From Anaerofustis stercorihominis DSM 17244 (lineage in GTDB: Bacteria > Bacillota > Clostridia > Eubacteriales > Anaerofustaceae), in contig NZ_DS560015.1 in the NCBI RefSeq assembly GCF_000154825.1, positions 25,052 through 89,051 on the forward strand: a stretch of DNA of 64,000 nt, given 5' to 3'. Positions within the stretch are counted from its first letter, which is position 1. Each line of letters opens with the position of its first letter. The notes under the pieces are model-generated. The model did no database searches and was not told the DNA's origin. It saw nothing but the letters and a program-made list of their open reading frames with translations. Position numbers and translations under genes: made by a program. Of the stretch, positions 47,235 through 55,891 are shown piece by piece.

Positions 47235-50200
47235 ATGTCAAAATTTAGCGTAAAAAAGCCTTTAACGATTTTTGTTGCAGTTATCGGGATCATAATATTG
47301 GGTATTGTCTCTTTTACCGAGATGACTCCTGATTTACTTCCGAATATAAACATGCCTTATGCTGTTGTAATGACTTCATATGCGGGAGCCAGTCCGGAAA
47401 CGGTTGAAAGTGTCGTTACAAAGCCTTTGGAAAAAGGCATCGCAACAACTGAAGGTCTTAAAAATATAACATCAACTTCAAATGAAAATTACTCACTTGT
47501 AATGCTTGAATTCAATGATGATGTAAATATGGATTCTACTGTTGTAGATTTGAGAGACAAGATATCTATGGTCGAAGGATACTGGCCCGACGAAGTCAGT
47601 ACTCCTTATATATTGAAAATGAACCCTAATATGATGCCTGTTATGGTAAGCACTGTAAGCATGAAAGGGGAAGACACAAAAGCATTGTCGTTGCTCCTTG
47701 AGGAAAAGGTCATACCTGCTCTTGAGGGTACTGACGGTGTAGCAAGTGTATCTACGAATGGTATGCTTGAAGACAGTATAAGCGTAGTTTTAAGTGATAA
47801 GAAGATAAAAGACGTAAATAAGAAGATTACAGATGCCGTGGGCTCTCAGTTTGCTTCAGGCGAAAGCCAGCTTGCAAGCGGTAAAACTAAGATCGCCAGC
47901 GGTGAAAAAGCCATAAATGCTCAAATCAAAGAGCTTAACAAAAATCTTAAGATATTAAAATCTTCTAAAACTCAATTGGAGAAACTACAGGATACTGTAA
48001 CGGAACTTGAAGATAAAAAGTCCGAACTTGATTTAACCGTTACGACTTTAAGTGCAATAGACAGAAGTATAAAAGAACTGGAAAATTCGCTTAAAACCGC
48101 AGACCCTAACAGCGAAGAATATAAGACTATCGTTGCAAGTTTAGCGGCAATAGATAAACAGCTCGCATCCATGGGGCTTAAGAGAAGTGATGTTTCAAAC
48201 AGTCTTGCACAGGCAAAAGCCGGACAAAAACAGATAGATCAAGCTTTAAATAAAATAGATAAAAATTTAAAGAAGGGCGGAGCGACCAGAAGCAATTTAT
48301 CAAGTAAGATAAAAGAAATAGATAATGGCATAAATTCCATAAATGCAGCTCTTCCACAGTTATCGGCGCAGCTTCTATCGATTCAAAGTGGAAAGAAAGA
48401 GATAGCAAGCGGAGAAAGTGAACTTCAGGCTGCTAAAAAAAGTGCTTTGGATAAAATCGATATGTCCAAGACGCTGACTAAGGATATGATTTCGGGTATC
48501 CTTACGGCTCAGAACTTTTCAATGCCTGCGGGATATGTCACTGAAGACGGTGTTGATTATCTGGTAAGAGTAGGGGATAAGTTCAAGAGTGTGAACGAAC
48601 TTAAGAATGTGACCATAATGGATATGGGTATAGATGGATTGAAGCCTATAAAATTAAGTGACGTCGCAGATGTTATGATAAGCGATAATTCCGATGCTAC
48701 TTATGCCAAAATCAATGGTCAGGACGGCGTTTTATTATCTTTCTCAAAACAGTCGGACTATTCGACAACAGATGTAGCGGATAATATAAACAAAAAGTTT
48801 GAACAATTATCAAAGGATAATCCGAAACTTGAGTTTGTTCCTTTGATGGATCAGGGAGATTATATCCATATAATAGTTAATTCCGTTCTGAATAACTTGG
48901 TAGTAGGTTCGATTTTGGCTATTCTTATTCTTATATTCTTCTTAAAGGATATAAAACCTACCGCTATCATTGCGGTATCCATTCCTTTGAGTGTCCTTTT
49001 TGCAATAGTACTGATGTACTTCTCCGGAATAACCTTAAATGTTATTTCATTATCGGGACTTGCCGTCGGGGTAGGTATGCTGGTTGATAACTCGGTAGTA
49101 GTAATTGAAAATATATATAGGCTCAGAAGCAAAGGTTACAGTGTAATAAAATCTTCGGTGTCGGGAGCCGTTCAGGTTGCGGGAGCTATAACTTCTTCAA
49201 CCCTTACAACTATTTGCGTGTTCCTTCCTATAGTGTTCGTTAAGGGGATAACAAAGCAGTTATTTACCGATATGGCTCTTACAATAGGATATTCACTAAT
49301 GGCCAGTTTGATAGTTGCACTTACCTTGGTTCCTGCAATGTCCTCTAAGATGTTTAAAAAGACAAAAGATGTAGAACATCCTTTCTTCGATAAGATGTTG
49401 AATAAGTATAAAACTACGATCAATTGGGCGTTGGATCATAAGATAATAGTTATCGGTGCGGCTGTGGGAACTCTTGTCCTCAGTTTTGTACTCATAGGTT
49501 TCAGAGGATTTAGTTTTATGCCTGAAGTCGACAGCGCTCAGATATCGGTAGAAATGGAAATGCCTAAAGACGCTGTGTTGGAAGATACAATAAAGACCTC
49601 CGATAAAGCAATAAGTGCCATTCAAAAAATCAAAGGTGTAAAAACTGTGGGAGCTATGCTTGCTTCCGGAGATGCTACCAGTATGTCCGGTATGGCAGGT
49701 ATAAATTCGAACAGTTCAAATAAGGTTTCTATATATGTTCTTGTTGATGAAGAAGCTAATGTAACAGGTAAAGAAGTTGCTGACAATATAGAAAAATTAT
49801 CTGACAGTTTAAACTGTGACCTTACTGCCTCCGGTTCTTCATCCATGAGTGAAGCCACTTCTGCTCTCGGCGGTAGCGGTGTAAGCCTTAAAATATATGC
49901 CGACGATTTGGATACCCTCCAGACAACCGCAAAATCCGTAGGAAGTAAAATTAAAGGCGTTGAAGGGATAGATGAAGTAGATAATGGAGTTATGGAAACC
50001 ACTCCTGAAATAAAGGTAACGGTAGACAAAGCCAAAGCAATGAAATATAATTTGACTGTAGCTCAGGTTTATGAAAAATTATCTACGCTTCTTACAAAAC
50101 AGAAGATTTCTACTTCTCTCACACTTAACGGAGAAGATTATGATGTAATAATTAAAAATAACAATCAGGATAAAATAAACAGAAAATATGTAGAAAGTTA

Positions 50201-50993
50201 TAAGATACCTTATTCTAAATCAGACGGAAGCGAGTCAAGTGTTAAGCTTGAAAAGATAGCCGCAGTAGATTCCGCTACCAGTCTTAATGCTATCAGCAGA
50301 GATAATCAAAAAAGGTATATAACCGTATCCGCAACATTAAAAGACGGATATAATGTAAGCCTTGTTACGAATGATGTAAAAAGTGCATTGAAAGATTATG
50401 ATCTTCCTGGAGGAAGCAGTATAGAATACAGCGGTGAAAATGAGACGATCATGGAATCTTTGGGGCAGCTTGTCAAGATGATGTTACTTGCTATCATAAT
50501 CATTTATTTGATAATGGTTGCTCAGTTCCAATCTCTTTTATCTCCTTTTATCGTAATGTTTACGATACCTCTTGCTTTTACGGGAGGCGCACTCGCATTA
50601 TTTATAGCGGGAATGGAAATAAGCGTAATATCCATGGTAGGATTTGTAATGCTTGCGGGTATTATAGTTAATAACGGTATAGTGCTGATAGATTATATAA
50701 ATCAAACAAGAGCGGACGGGATGAAAAAAAGAGACGCTATTATAGACGGCGGTATGACCAGGATGAGACCTATATTAATGACGGCTCTTACTACTATTTT
50801 GGGGCTTTCTGCAATGGCTCTCGGGATAGGAACAGGTTCTGAAATGATGCAGCCGGTAGCAATAGTGTGTGTCGGAGGACTTATATATGCTACATTTATG
50901 ACTCTTTATGTAATTCCTGTGCTATATGATATTTTTAATAAAAAAGATATAAGTGTCATAAGAGATGAAGATTTAAAAATAATTGATGATTAA
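47235..50993 (+). CDS. RND family efflux transporter with an extracellular coiled-coil insertion
   Basis: 1252 residues, longer than the usual 1020-1060. N-terminal helix, porter-domain segment ASPETVESVVTKPLEKGI, six-helix bundle with ISLSGLAVGVGMLVDNSVVVIENI (the conserved Asp of the proton relay), a second periplasm-type loop and the second six-helix bundle with PLAFTGGALALFIAGMEIS and GIIVNNGIVLIDYINQ. An insertion of about 200 residues (about 200-410), rich in Lys, Ser, Ala, Gly and Glu with ASGE/ASGK repeats and heptad-like spacing, looks like a long coiled coil in the first outer loop. In Gram-positives such RND proteins (SwrC-like) export lipids or peptides without an outer-membrane channel; the insertion may span the cell wall. 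AGGAG-like GGGAG precedes the ATG. Confidence 0.9.
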   Translation: MSKFSVKKPLTIFVAVIGIIILGIVSFTEMTPDLLPNINMPYAVVMTSYAGASPETVESVVTKPLEKGIATTEGLKNITSTSNENYSLVMLEFNDDVNMDSTVVDLRDKISMVEGYWPDEVSTPYILKMNPNMMPVMVSTVSMKGEDTKALSLLLEEKVIPALEGTDGVASVSTNGMLEDSISVVLSDKKIKDVNKKITDAVGSQFASGESQLASGKTKIASGEKAINAQIKELNKNLKILKSSKTQLEKLQDTVTELEDKKSELDLTVTTLSAIDRSIKELENSLKTADPNSEEYKTIVASLAAIDKQLASMGLKRSDVSNSLAQAKAGQKQIDQALNKIDKNLKKGGATRSNLSSKIKEIDNGINSINAALPQLSAQLLSIQSGKKEIASGESELQAAKKSALDKIDMSKTLTKDMISGILTAQNFSMPAGYVTEDGVDYLVRVGDKFKSVNELKNVTIMDMGIDGLKPIKLSDVADVMISDNSDATYAKINGQDGVLLSFSKQSDYSTTDVADNINKKFEQLSKDNPKLEFVPLMDQGDYIHIIVNSVLNNLVVGSILAILILIFFLKDIKPTAIIAVSIPLSVLFAIVLMYFSGITLNVISLSGLAVGVGMLVDNSVVVIENIYRLRSKGYSVIKSSVSGAVQVAGAITSSTLTTICVFLPIVFVKGITKQLFTDMALTIGYSLMASLIVALTLVPAMSSKMFKKTKDVEHPFFDKMLNKYKTTINWALDHKIIVIGAAVGTLVLSFVLIGFRGFSFMPEVDSAQISVEMEMPKDAVLEDTIKTSDKAISAIQKIKGVKTVGAMLASGDATSMSGMAGINSNSSNKVSIYVLVDEEANVTGKEVADNIEKLSDSLNCDLTASGSSSMSEATSALGGSGVSLKIYADDLDTLQTTAKSVGSKIKGVEGIDEVDNGVMETTPEIKVTVDKAKAMKYNLTVAQVYEKLSTLLTKQKISTSLTLNGEDYDVIIKNNNQDKINRKYVESYKIPYSKSDGSESSVKLEKIAAVDSATSLNAISRDNQKRYITVSATLKDGYNVSLVTNDVKSALKDYDLPGGSSIEYSGENETIMESLGQLVKMMLLAIIIIYLIMVAQFQSLLSPFIVMFTIPLAFTGGALALFIAGMEISVISMVGFVMLAGIIVNNGIVLIDYINQTRADGMKKRDAIIDGGMTRMRPILMTALTTILGLSAMALGIGTGSEMMQPVAIVCVGGLIYATFMTLYVIPVLYDIFNKKDISVIRDEDLKIIDD

Positions 50994-50996
50994 TAA

Positions 50997-51026
50997 AAAA
51001 AGAGATAGGTCATTCTATCTCTTTTT
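50997..51026. terminator. Bidirectional terminator between the RND and MATE genes
   Basis: AAAAAGAGATAG / CTATCTCTTTTT, a perfect 12-bp stem with a 6-nt loop, between two convergent genes; it overlaps the MATE stop codon. Confidence 0.88.
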
Positions 51027-52362
51027 CTTTTGCTTTATTTAACTTTATAAAATGCAGATAATAAATTATTCCAAATATTCCCGGTAATATTGGAGAGAGA
51101 AATTCTGCTATATATATACCTATATATCCTAGATTAAAATAGTGTATCAATATAATGCTGAAAAGTATCCTTATTATAACAGACTGCAGAATCGAATTAA
51201 GCATTGCAATAAAAGAATCTCCAAGCCCGGTCATAAAAGAGTCTAATGTATACATTATCCCATAAGCCACAAAGTTTATGGAACAGCATATCCTAAGGTA
51301 TATTATACCTTCCTTTATTATATTTATATCTTTGTTAAATAGTTCTATTATTTCATATGAAAATATTTGTATCAATACTATGAGTAAAAAGGAACTTATA
51401 AGCGTATAAATTATTCCTGCTTTGACCGTTTTTTTTACATTTATTATTTTTTCTGCTCCAATATTTTGTGAAACAATGGTAGTTACACTTTGACCGATAG
51501 CCCAGCACGGCATTGCTGCAAAAGAATTTATTTTAAGTCCTATTCCCGCAGCAGAAGTGATTTCAAGTCCGTAACCGTTGAGTATTTTTGTAATTATTAA
51601 ATATGATACATTTAATATTGTCATTTGAACGGCACATGGAAAACCTATCTTTATTATTTTTATTGCTTTATCTTTCTTTATGTATAAGTTAGTTATTTTT
51701 AATTTATATATAAAGTCGTGTTTATTAAGATAAATAATGGAAATTATAAAAGATACTGCTTGCGATATTATTGTAGCATATGCTGCTCCGTTTACGCCAA
51801 TATGCAGTAATCCTATTAATATATAATCCAGGATTATATTTACTATTGAGGCTATAAAAACAAATGTAAGAGGGCTTTTAGAGTCACCAAGTCCCTTTAT
51901 TACAGAGGTAGCAGCATTATATCCAAATATGAAAATAATTCCAAAAGATATTATTTTCATATAACTGTTTGCATATTGTAAAGAACCTGATGGCAGGTTC
52001 ATGAAAATAAATATTTTTTTATATATAATTAAACTTATTAAAGTTACGATTAAAGCGAATATCATTGAAATAGAAAATAGTGTAGATATAGTATCTTTTA
52101 TTTTATTTCCATTGTTTTCACCTTTATATTTAGAAACCAGAACGCTTCCTCCCATGGTTATTCCCATACAAATGGAAGTAATTATAAAAGTTATCATCAC
52201 TGCACTATTTAAAGCTGCAATACCTTTTCCTCCCACAAATCTACCCACAAATATCATATCCACTATTCCGTAAACGGATTGGAGCATATTTGCTATAAAA
52301 ATTGGAAAGGCAAATTTTATAAGTGTTTTATTTATATTTCCTTTTGTTAAATCTTCGCTCAT
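51010..52362 (-). CDS. MATE family efflux transporter
   Basis: 450 residues from ATG at 52362, set by the AAGGAG site ahead of MSEDLTKGNIN; the longer frame starting upstream would read through the leader terminator and is rejected. Twelve membrane helices in two six-helix halves, with VDMIFVGRFVGGKGIAALNSA near the first helices typical of DinF/NorM-type MATE proteins. It exports cationic or amphipathic drugs by sodium or proton exchange. Its 5' leader (52386-52624) holds a leader ORF and a complete set of mutually exclusive stems ending in an intrinsic terminator, so expression is almost certainly controlled by attenuation. Confidence 0.92.
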   Translation of the reverse strand: MSEDLTKGNINKTLIKFAFPIFIANMLQSVYGIVDMIFVGRFVGGKGIAALNSAVMITFIITSICMGITMGGSVLVSKYKGENNGNKIKDTISTLFSISMIFALIVTLISLIIYKKIFIFMNLPSGSLQYANSYMKIISFGIIFIFGYNAATSVIKGLGDSKSPLTFVFIASIVNIILDYILIGLLHIGVNGAAYATIISQAVSFIISIIYLNKHDFIYKLKITNLYIKKDKAIKIIKIGFPCAVQMTILNVSYLIITKILNGYGLEITSAAGIGLKINSFAAMPCWAIGQSVTTIVSQNIGAEKIINVKKTVKAGIIYTLISSFLLIVLIQIFSYEIIELFNKDINIIKEGIIYLRICCSINFVAYGIMYTLDSFMTGLGDSFIAMLNSILQSVIIRILFSIILIHYFNLGYIGIYIAEFLSPILPGIFGIIYYLHFIKLNKAKEKEIE

Positions 52363-52385
52363 TATTATTCTCCTTATTTTGATAT

Positions 52386-52413
52386 AAAAAAGATCTGTAA
52401 AAAACAGACCTTT
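52386..52413 (-). terminator. Attenuator terminator in the MATE leader
   Basis: Minus strand: AAAGGTCTGT / ACAGATCTTT with one wobble pair, a 5-nt loop and TTT(TTT). It lies 24 nt before the MATE start, upstream of its ribosome site. Confidence 0.85.
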
Positions 52414-52522
52414 TGTTTTTAATAATACAAAAGGCCATAGATAAAACATTATCCATAGCCTTTGATTTTTTATTTATATTAAAATAAGTATTTCATAATA
52501 ATTATGAAAGAACGTCAAAATA

Positions 52523-52600
52523 TTAACTTATCTTTTCGGCTTCGTATAATGTTTTATCCAAACTTACTCTATACGAAGCATTGCTTATGCAAAGTTTCAT
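52523..52600 (-). CDS. Leader peptide of the MATE attenuator
   Basis: 25 codons, start ATG at 52600 with CGGAGAAG ahead, stop TAA at 52525-52523. The peptide begins MKLCISNASYRV and ends LYEAEKIS. Codons 8-11 cover segment 1 of the attenuator and codons 18-21 cover segment 2, so translation itself decides which stems form. No run of regulatory codons of one amino acid is present, so control is more likely through drug-induced stalling than through amino-acid supply. It lies 24 nt after the predicted transcription start. Confidence 0.8.
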   Translation of the reverse strand: MKLCISNASYRVSLDKTLYEAEKIS

Positions 52601-52630
52601 TTTTCTTCTCCGAATTTATAATATAAAGTG

Positions 52631-52659
52631 ATTATAGTATATTGGGGTTATATTGTCAA
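52631..52659 (-). promoter_or_regulatory. Promoter of the MATE transcript
   Basis: Minus strand: TTGACA (52659-52654), 17-bp spacer, TATAAT (52636-52631): a perfect consensus promoter. Constant strong initiation joined to conditional termination is what an attenuator needs. Confidence 0.9.
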
Positions 52660-52666
52660 TTAAGTA

Positions 52667-52697
52667 AATAAAAAACGCCTTATAGGCGTTTTTTATT
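52667..52697 (-). terminator. Terminator of the SorC regulator gene
   Basis: AATAAAAAACGCCT / AGGCGTTTTTTATT, a perfect 14-bp stem with a 3-nt loop, 8 nt after the stop codon, separating the regulator from the MATE promoter. Confidence 0.88.
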
Positions 52698-52704
52698 TGA
52701 TATT

Positions 52705-53649
52705 TTAATGTGTCATTATATAATCTGCGGTGTCTTTATCTATTACCAGTGTATCTATATATTTACCTTTGAGAGCAGCTAAGATAGCTTCGTGCTTATC
52801 TTCTCCTCCTGTAATACATACTACATTTTTGCTTCTTTTTATTGAATCGATATCTATTGCCATTACTCTGTTGTTAAAGTCGCAGTCTATTTTATTTCCT
52901 TCTTTATCAAAGTAATTTAGGCATATATTTCCCACAGCACCTTTTTCTTTTAATTCGCTATAATCTCTGGGATTTAAAAATTGCTGCTGTTCTTTCAAAG
53001 AAGAAGTTGAATTTGCCATAAGTCCCACACTTCCGAGAATTATATCGCAGTAGTTAAATAAAGAAAATAGTTTTTTAAGACTTTCTTCCTGCATCAAAGT
53101 ATCTTTTGTTTCTTTGCTCGATACGAAAGTAGGTGCGAACATATAATAAGCTTTTGCGTCTATTTTTTCGGCGAAGTTTTTTGTGATATCATTTGTAAGT
53201 CTTGTATCTCCGAGGTTATTCAGGCTTCCTACAAGCTGAAGGGCTTTTATGTTCTTATACTTTCCTTTTAATACCGGAAAATAATTAACGGTGTTATAAA
53301 TGGTCCTTCCCCAAGATATACCTATAGTAAGATTGTCCTCTAGTAAATCCATTACAAGTTCGACTCCTGCTCTGCCTAAAGAATGAAAAATGTCCTCATC
53401 TTCCTGAGGCTGTGCGACCATAACTCTTTTTAATGAAAACTTTTTTTCGATTTCTGATTCTAAGTTTATCAGATATTCTTCATAACCTTTGATATTTATG
53501 TCAACGATTCCAAGTTCTCTGCTCTTTTTTAGGAGCCTGTTAACTCTTTGCCTTGACATATGTAACCTTTGTGCAATCTCACTTTGAGTCAATTCTTGTT
53601 TATAATAGTAGTATGCTATCTTAGTTAGTATCTTTTCTTCAACCGCCAT
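52705..53649 (-). CDS. SorC/DeoR-type sugar-binding transcriptional regulator
   Basis: 314 residues. A helix-turn-helix at 15-45 (YYKQELTQSEIAQRLHMSRQRVNRLLKK) and a C-terminal sugar-phosphate-isomerase-like effector domain (about 60-314) with GISWGRTIYNTV, a LGSVG turn and CITGGEDKHEAILAALKGKYIDTLVID. It probably binds a sugar phosphate. It is divergent from the 2-oxoacid dehydrogenase operon, whose promoter region has an inverted repeat, so it is the likely regulator of that operon. GGAGG precedes the ATG. Confidence 0.9.
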   Translation of the reverse strand: MAVEEKILTKIAYYYYKQELTQSEIAQRLHMSRQRVNRLLKKSRELGIVDINIKGYEEYLINLESEIEKKFSLKRVMVAQPQEDEDIFHSLGRAGVELVMDLLEDNLTIGISWGRTIYNTVNYFPVLKGKYKNIKALQLVGSLNNLGDTRLTNDITKNFAEKIDAKAYYMFAPTFVSSKETKDTLMQEESLKKLFSLFNYCDIILGSVGLMANSTSSLKEQQQFLNPRDYSELKEKGAVGNICLNYFDKEGNKIDCDFNNRVMAIDIDSIKRSKNVVCITGGEDKHEAILAALKGKYIDTLVIDKDTADYIMTH

Positions 53650-53739
53650 AACGACCTCCGTAACAAATGTTATTTTACGATATTATATCACAAATTGAGC
53701 AAATGTGCCAATATTTTTTATGAAAAAGTTTCAGCTTTG

Positions 53740-53788
53740 TATGTAAATACATATTTCGGTTGAGTTTTCATTCATATTGATTTACAAT
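53740..53788 (+). promoter_or_regulatory. Promoter and possible operator of the 2-oxoacid dehydrogenase operon
   Basis: TTGAGT (53760-53765), 17-bp spacer, TACAAT (53783-53788). Just ahead lies TATGT-AAAT-ACATA (53740-53753), a candidate SorC operator. In the leader CTATGTTTTT (53802-53811) and AAAAACATAG (53840-53849) form a 10-bp stem; TGTAAACG inside it resembles half of a catabolite-response element. Confidence 0.55.
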
Positions 53789-53899
53789 AGAAGCATGAAA
53801 ACTATGTTTTTTATTTATTTTTTATTTTTAATGTAAACGAAAAACATAGAAATATGTTGCGACAATGCAATATAAAAATATTGTAGGAGGGTTCGATTA

Positions 53900-54886
53900 A
53901 TGAATTCATTTGAAGAAAAAAAGAAAGACAAAGATTTTATGCTTAAAGTTCTAAGAACTATGCTGACATCAAGACATTTCGAATTGAAAGTAAACGAAAT
54001 GTTTATGGCCGGTTTGATTCACGGAACGACTCATTTAGGCGTTGGGGAAGAAGCCTGTCATGCAGGTATCAGTCTGGGATTAAATCCCGATGACTGGATT
54101 GTTCCTACTCACAGAGGTCATGGTCACTGTTTAGCTAAAGGTGCTACACCTTATAACATGTTCTGTGAACTTTTTGCTAATTATCAGGGCGGATGTAAAG
54201 GTCTTGGGGGTTCGATGCATTACATAGACCTTGAACACTGTAACTTGGGTAGTTCCGCTATCGTTGGTGCGGGTGTACCTACTGCTGTTGGTGCCGCTTA
54301 TGCGATGAAGAGAGAAGGTAAAAAGAACTGCGTAGCTACTTTCTTCGGAGACGGTGCTTCCAGTCAGGGTATGGTATTGGAAGGCATGAACTTAGCAAGT
54401 GTATGGGAAGCTCCTGTACTATTATGTTGCGAAAATAACAGATATGGTATGTCTACACCTGCAAAATACACTGTTTCAATCGAAGATATAGCTGACAGAG
54501 GACCTGCATTCAGTATTAAATCCAAGATCGTTGACGGAATGGATGTGCTTGCTGTACTTGAAGCTGTAATGGAAGCCGGAGAATACTGCAGAACAGAAGG
54601 AAAACCTTATTTATTAGAATTCAAAACTTACAGATATTTGGGACATTCAAAATCTGACCAAAGAAAGTACAGAACAAAAGAAGAAGAAGAAGATATGAAG
54701 AAAAATCATGACGCTATAGATAAATTCAAGAATGACTTGATAGCTATGAACATGATTACCGAAGAAGAGTTCGATGAGTTAGATAAAAAGATAGAAAAAG
54801 AAATAGACGATGCGGCTGAAAAGGCTAAGAAAGTTGACGAAATCATCTCTGTAAAAGAAGCGATGAGTTACGTTTATGCGGAGTAG
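53900..54886 (+). CDS. 2-oxoacid dehydrogenase E1 alpha subunit (AcoA/PdhA-like)
   Basis: 328 residues. HRGHGHCLAKG, GGSMHYIDLEHCNLGSSAIVGAGVPTAVGAA and the ThDP motif GDGASSQGMVLEGMNLA with the following ENNRYGMST are those of the alpha chain of pyruvate/acetoin dehydrogenases. The phosphorylation-loop region is RYLGHSKSDQRKYR. It decarboxylates pyruvate or cleaves acetoin with the beta chain. GGAGGG precedes the start. The next gene begins 15 nt after the stop. Acetoin and pyruvate forms cannot be told apart by sequence here. Confidence 0.93.
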   Translation: MNSFEEKKKDKDFMLKVLRTMLTSRHFELKVNEMFMAGLIHGTTHLGVGEEACHAGISLGLNPDDWIVPTHRGHGHCLAKGATPYNMFCELFANYQGGCKGLGGSMHYIDLEHCNLGSSAIVGAGVPTAVGAAYAMKREGKKNCVATFFGDGASSQGMVLEGMNLASVWEAPVLLCCENNRYGMSTPAKYTVSIEDIADRGPAFSIKSKIVDGMDVLAVLEAVMEAGEYCRTEGKPYLLEFKTYRYLGHSKSDQRKYRTKEEEEDMKKNHDAIDKFKNDLIAMNMITEEEFDELDKKIEKEIDDAAEKAKKVDEIISVKEAMSYVYAE

Positions 54887-54901
54887 GAGGAGAAGATAAA
54901 A

Positions 54902-55876
54902 ATGGGAAAAATATCTTATTTACAAGCTATAAAAGATGCGATGAGCGAAGAAATGCGTAGAGATGATACTGTCATCTTTATGGGTGAAGATATAGGTTTA
55001 TACGGAGGATGTTTCGGTGTCAGCAGAGGAATGTTCGATGAATTCGGTCCTGAAAGAGTTAAGGATATGCCTATTTCTGAAACAGGATTTACATATGCAG
55101 CATTCGGTATGGCAATGTTCGGAATGAGACCTATCGTTGAAATTATGTTTGGGGACTTCGTATCATTGGTAGTTGACCCTATAGTAAACGGTGCCGCTAA
55201 ATATAGATTTATGACGGGCGGACTTGTAAAAGCTCCTATGGTACTAAGAACTCCTTTCGGTTCCGGTACGGGCGCAGCCGCACAGCATTCACAGTGTTTG
55301 GAATCTTTATTCTTAAATACACCGGGTTTAAAAGTCGTTATGCCAGCAACTGCTTATGATGCAAAAGGATTATTGAAATCAGCTATCAGAGATGACAATC
55401 CTGTATGTTTCTTTGAAAATAAATTATTATACAGAACCAACGGTGAAGTACCTGAAGAAGAATACACGATCGAACTTGGAAAAGCCGATGTTAAAAAAGA
55501 AGGAAGCGATATTACGTTGATCGCTTGGTCAAGAACATTATTATTCTGCGTAGAAGCAGCGGAAAAATTAGCCGAAGAAGGAATAAGCTGTGAAGTAGTA
55601 GACCTTAGAACTCTCAGACCTCTTGATACTAAAACGATAATAGATTCAGTATGTAAAACAGGCAAGGCTTTAGTAGTATACGAAGCTCCTAAATTAGGTG
55701 GATTCGGTGGAGAAGTAGTTGCTACTATCAATGAAAGCGAAGCATTCTATCATTTAGATGCTCCTGTTGAAAGACTTGGCGGTATGGAAATCCCTGTTCC
55801 ATACAATCCTATAATAGAAAAACAAATCGTTCCTTCAGTAGAAGATATTGTAGCAAAAGTAAAAGAAATGATGTAA
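54902..55876 (+). CDS. 2-oxoacid dehydrogenase E1 beta subunit (AcoB/PdhB-like)
   Basis: 324 residues. FMGEDIGLYGGCFGVSRGMFDEFGPERVKDMPISETGFTYAAFGMAMFG, in adjoining runs, is the transketolase-like pyrimidine-binding domain; FGSGTGAAAQHSQCLE and the C-terminal VVDLRTLRPLD and VVYEAPKLGGFGGEV follow. It forms the alpha2-beta2 E1 with the previous gene. GGAGGAGA site; 15-nt gap before E2. Confidence 0.94.
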   Translation: MGKISYLQAIKDAMSEEMRRDDTVIFMGEDIGLYGGCFGVSRGMFDEFGPERVKDMPISETGFTYAAFGMAMFGMRPIVEIMFGDFVSLVVDPIVNGAAKYRFMTGGLVKAPMVLRTPFGSGTGAAAQHSQCLESLFLNTPGLKVVMPATAYDAKGLLKSAIRDDNPVCFFENKLLYRTNGEVPEEEYTIELGKADVKKEGSDITLIAWSRTLLFCVEAAEKLAEEGISCEVVDLRTLRPLDTKTIIDSVCKTGKALVVYEAPKLGGFGGEVVATINESEAFYHLDAPVERLGGMEIPVPYNPIIEKQIVPSVEDIVAKVKEMM

Positions 55877-55891
55877 GGAGGATAAGTTAAT

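Larger units (their letters stand above)
52386..52624 (-). promoter_or_regulatory. Ribosome-mediated attenuator in the MATE leader
   Basis: Six segments on the minus-strand RNA: 1 GCUUCGUAUA (52579-52570); 2 UAUACGAAGC (52548-52539), itself part of AAAACAUUAUACGAAGCC (52555-52538); 3 GGCUAUGGAUAAUGUUUU (52460-52443); 4 UUAUCUAUGGCCUUUUGU region (52444-52427); 5 ACAAAAGGUCUGU (52416-52404); 6 ACAGAUCUUUUUU (52398-52386). Pairings 1:2 (10 bp), 2:3 (10+4 bp around a 4-nt mismatch), 3:4 (15 bp, two wobbles), 4:5 (10 bp, one wobble) and 5:6 (10 bp plus U-run, the terminator). Each excludes the next. A small extra hairpin (TTTCATAA/TTATGAAA, 52491-52509) sits in the gap. A ribosome held on segment 1 would leave 2 free, give 2:3 and 4:5, and so prevent the terminator. 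Confidence 0.85.

Noticed and set aside
52363-52449. Upstream start of the MATE gene at 52449
   Set aside because: It would place the leader terminator inside the coding sequence and lacks a ribosome site; ATG at 52362 has AAGGAG.
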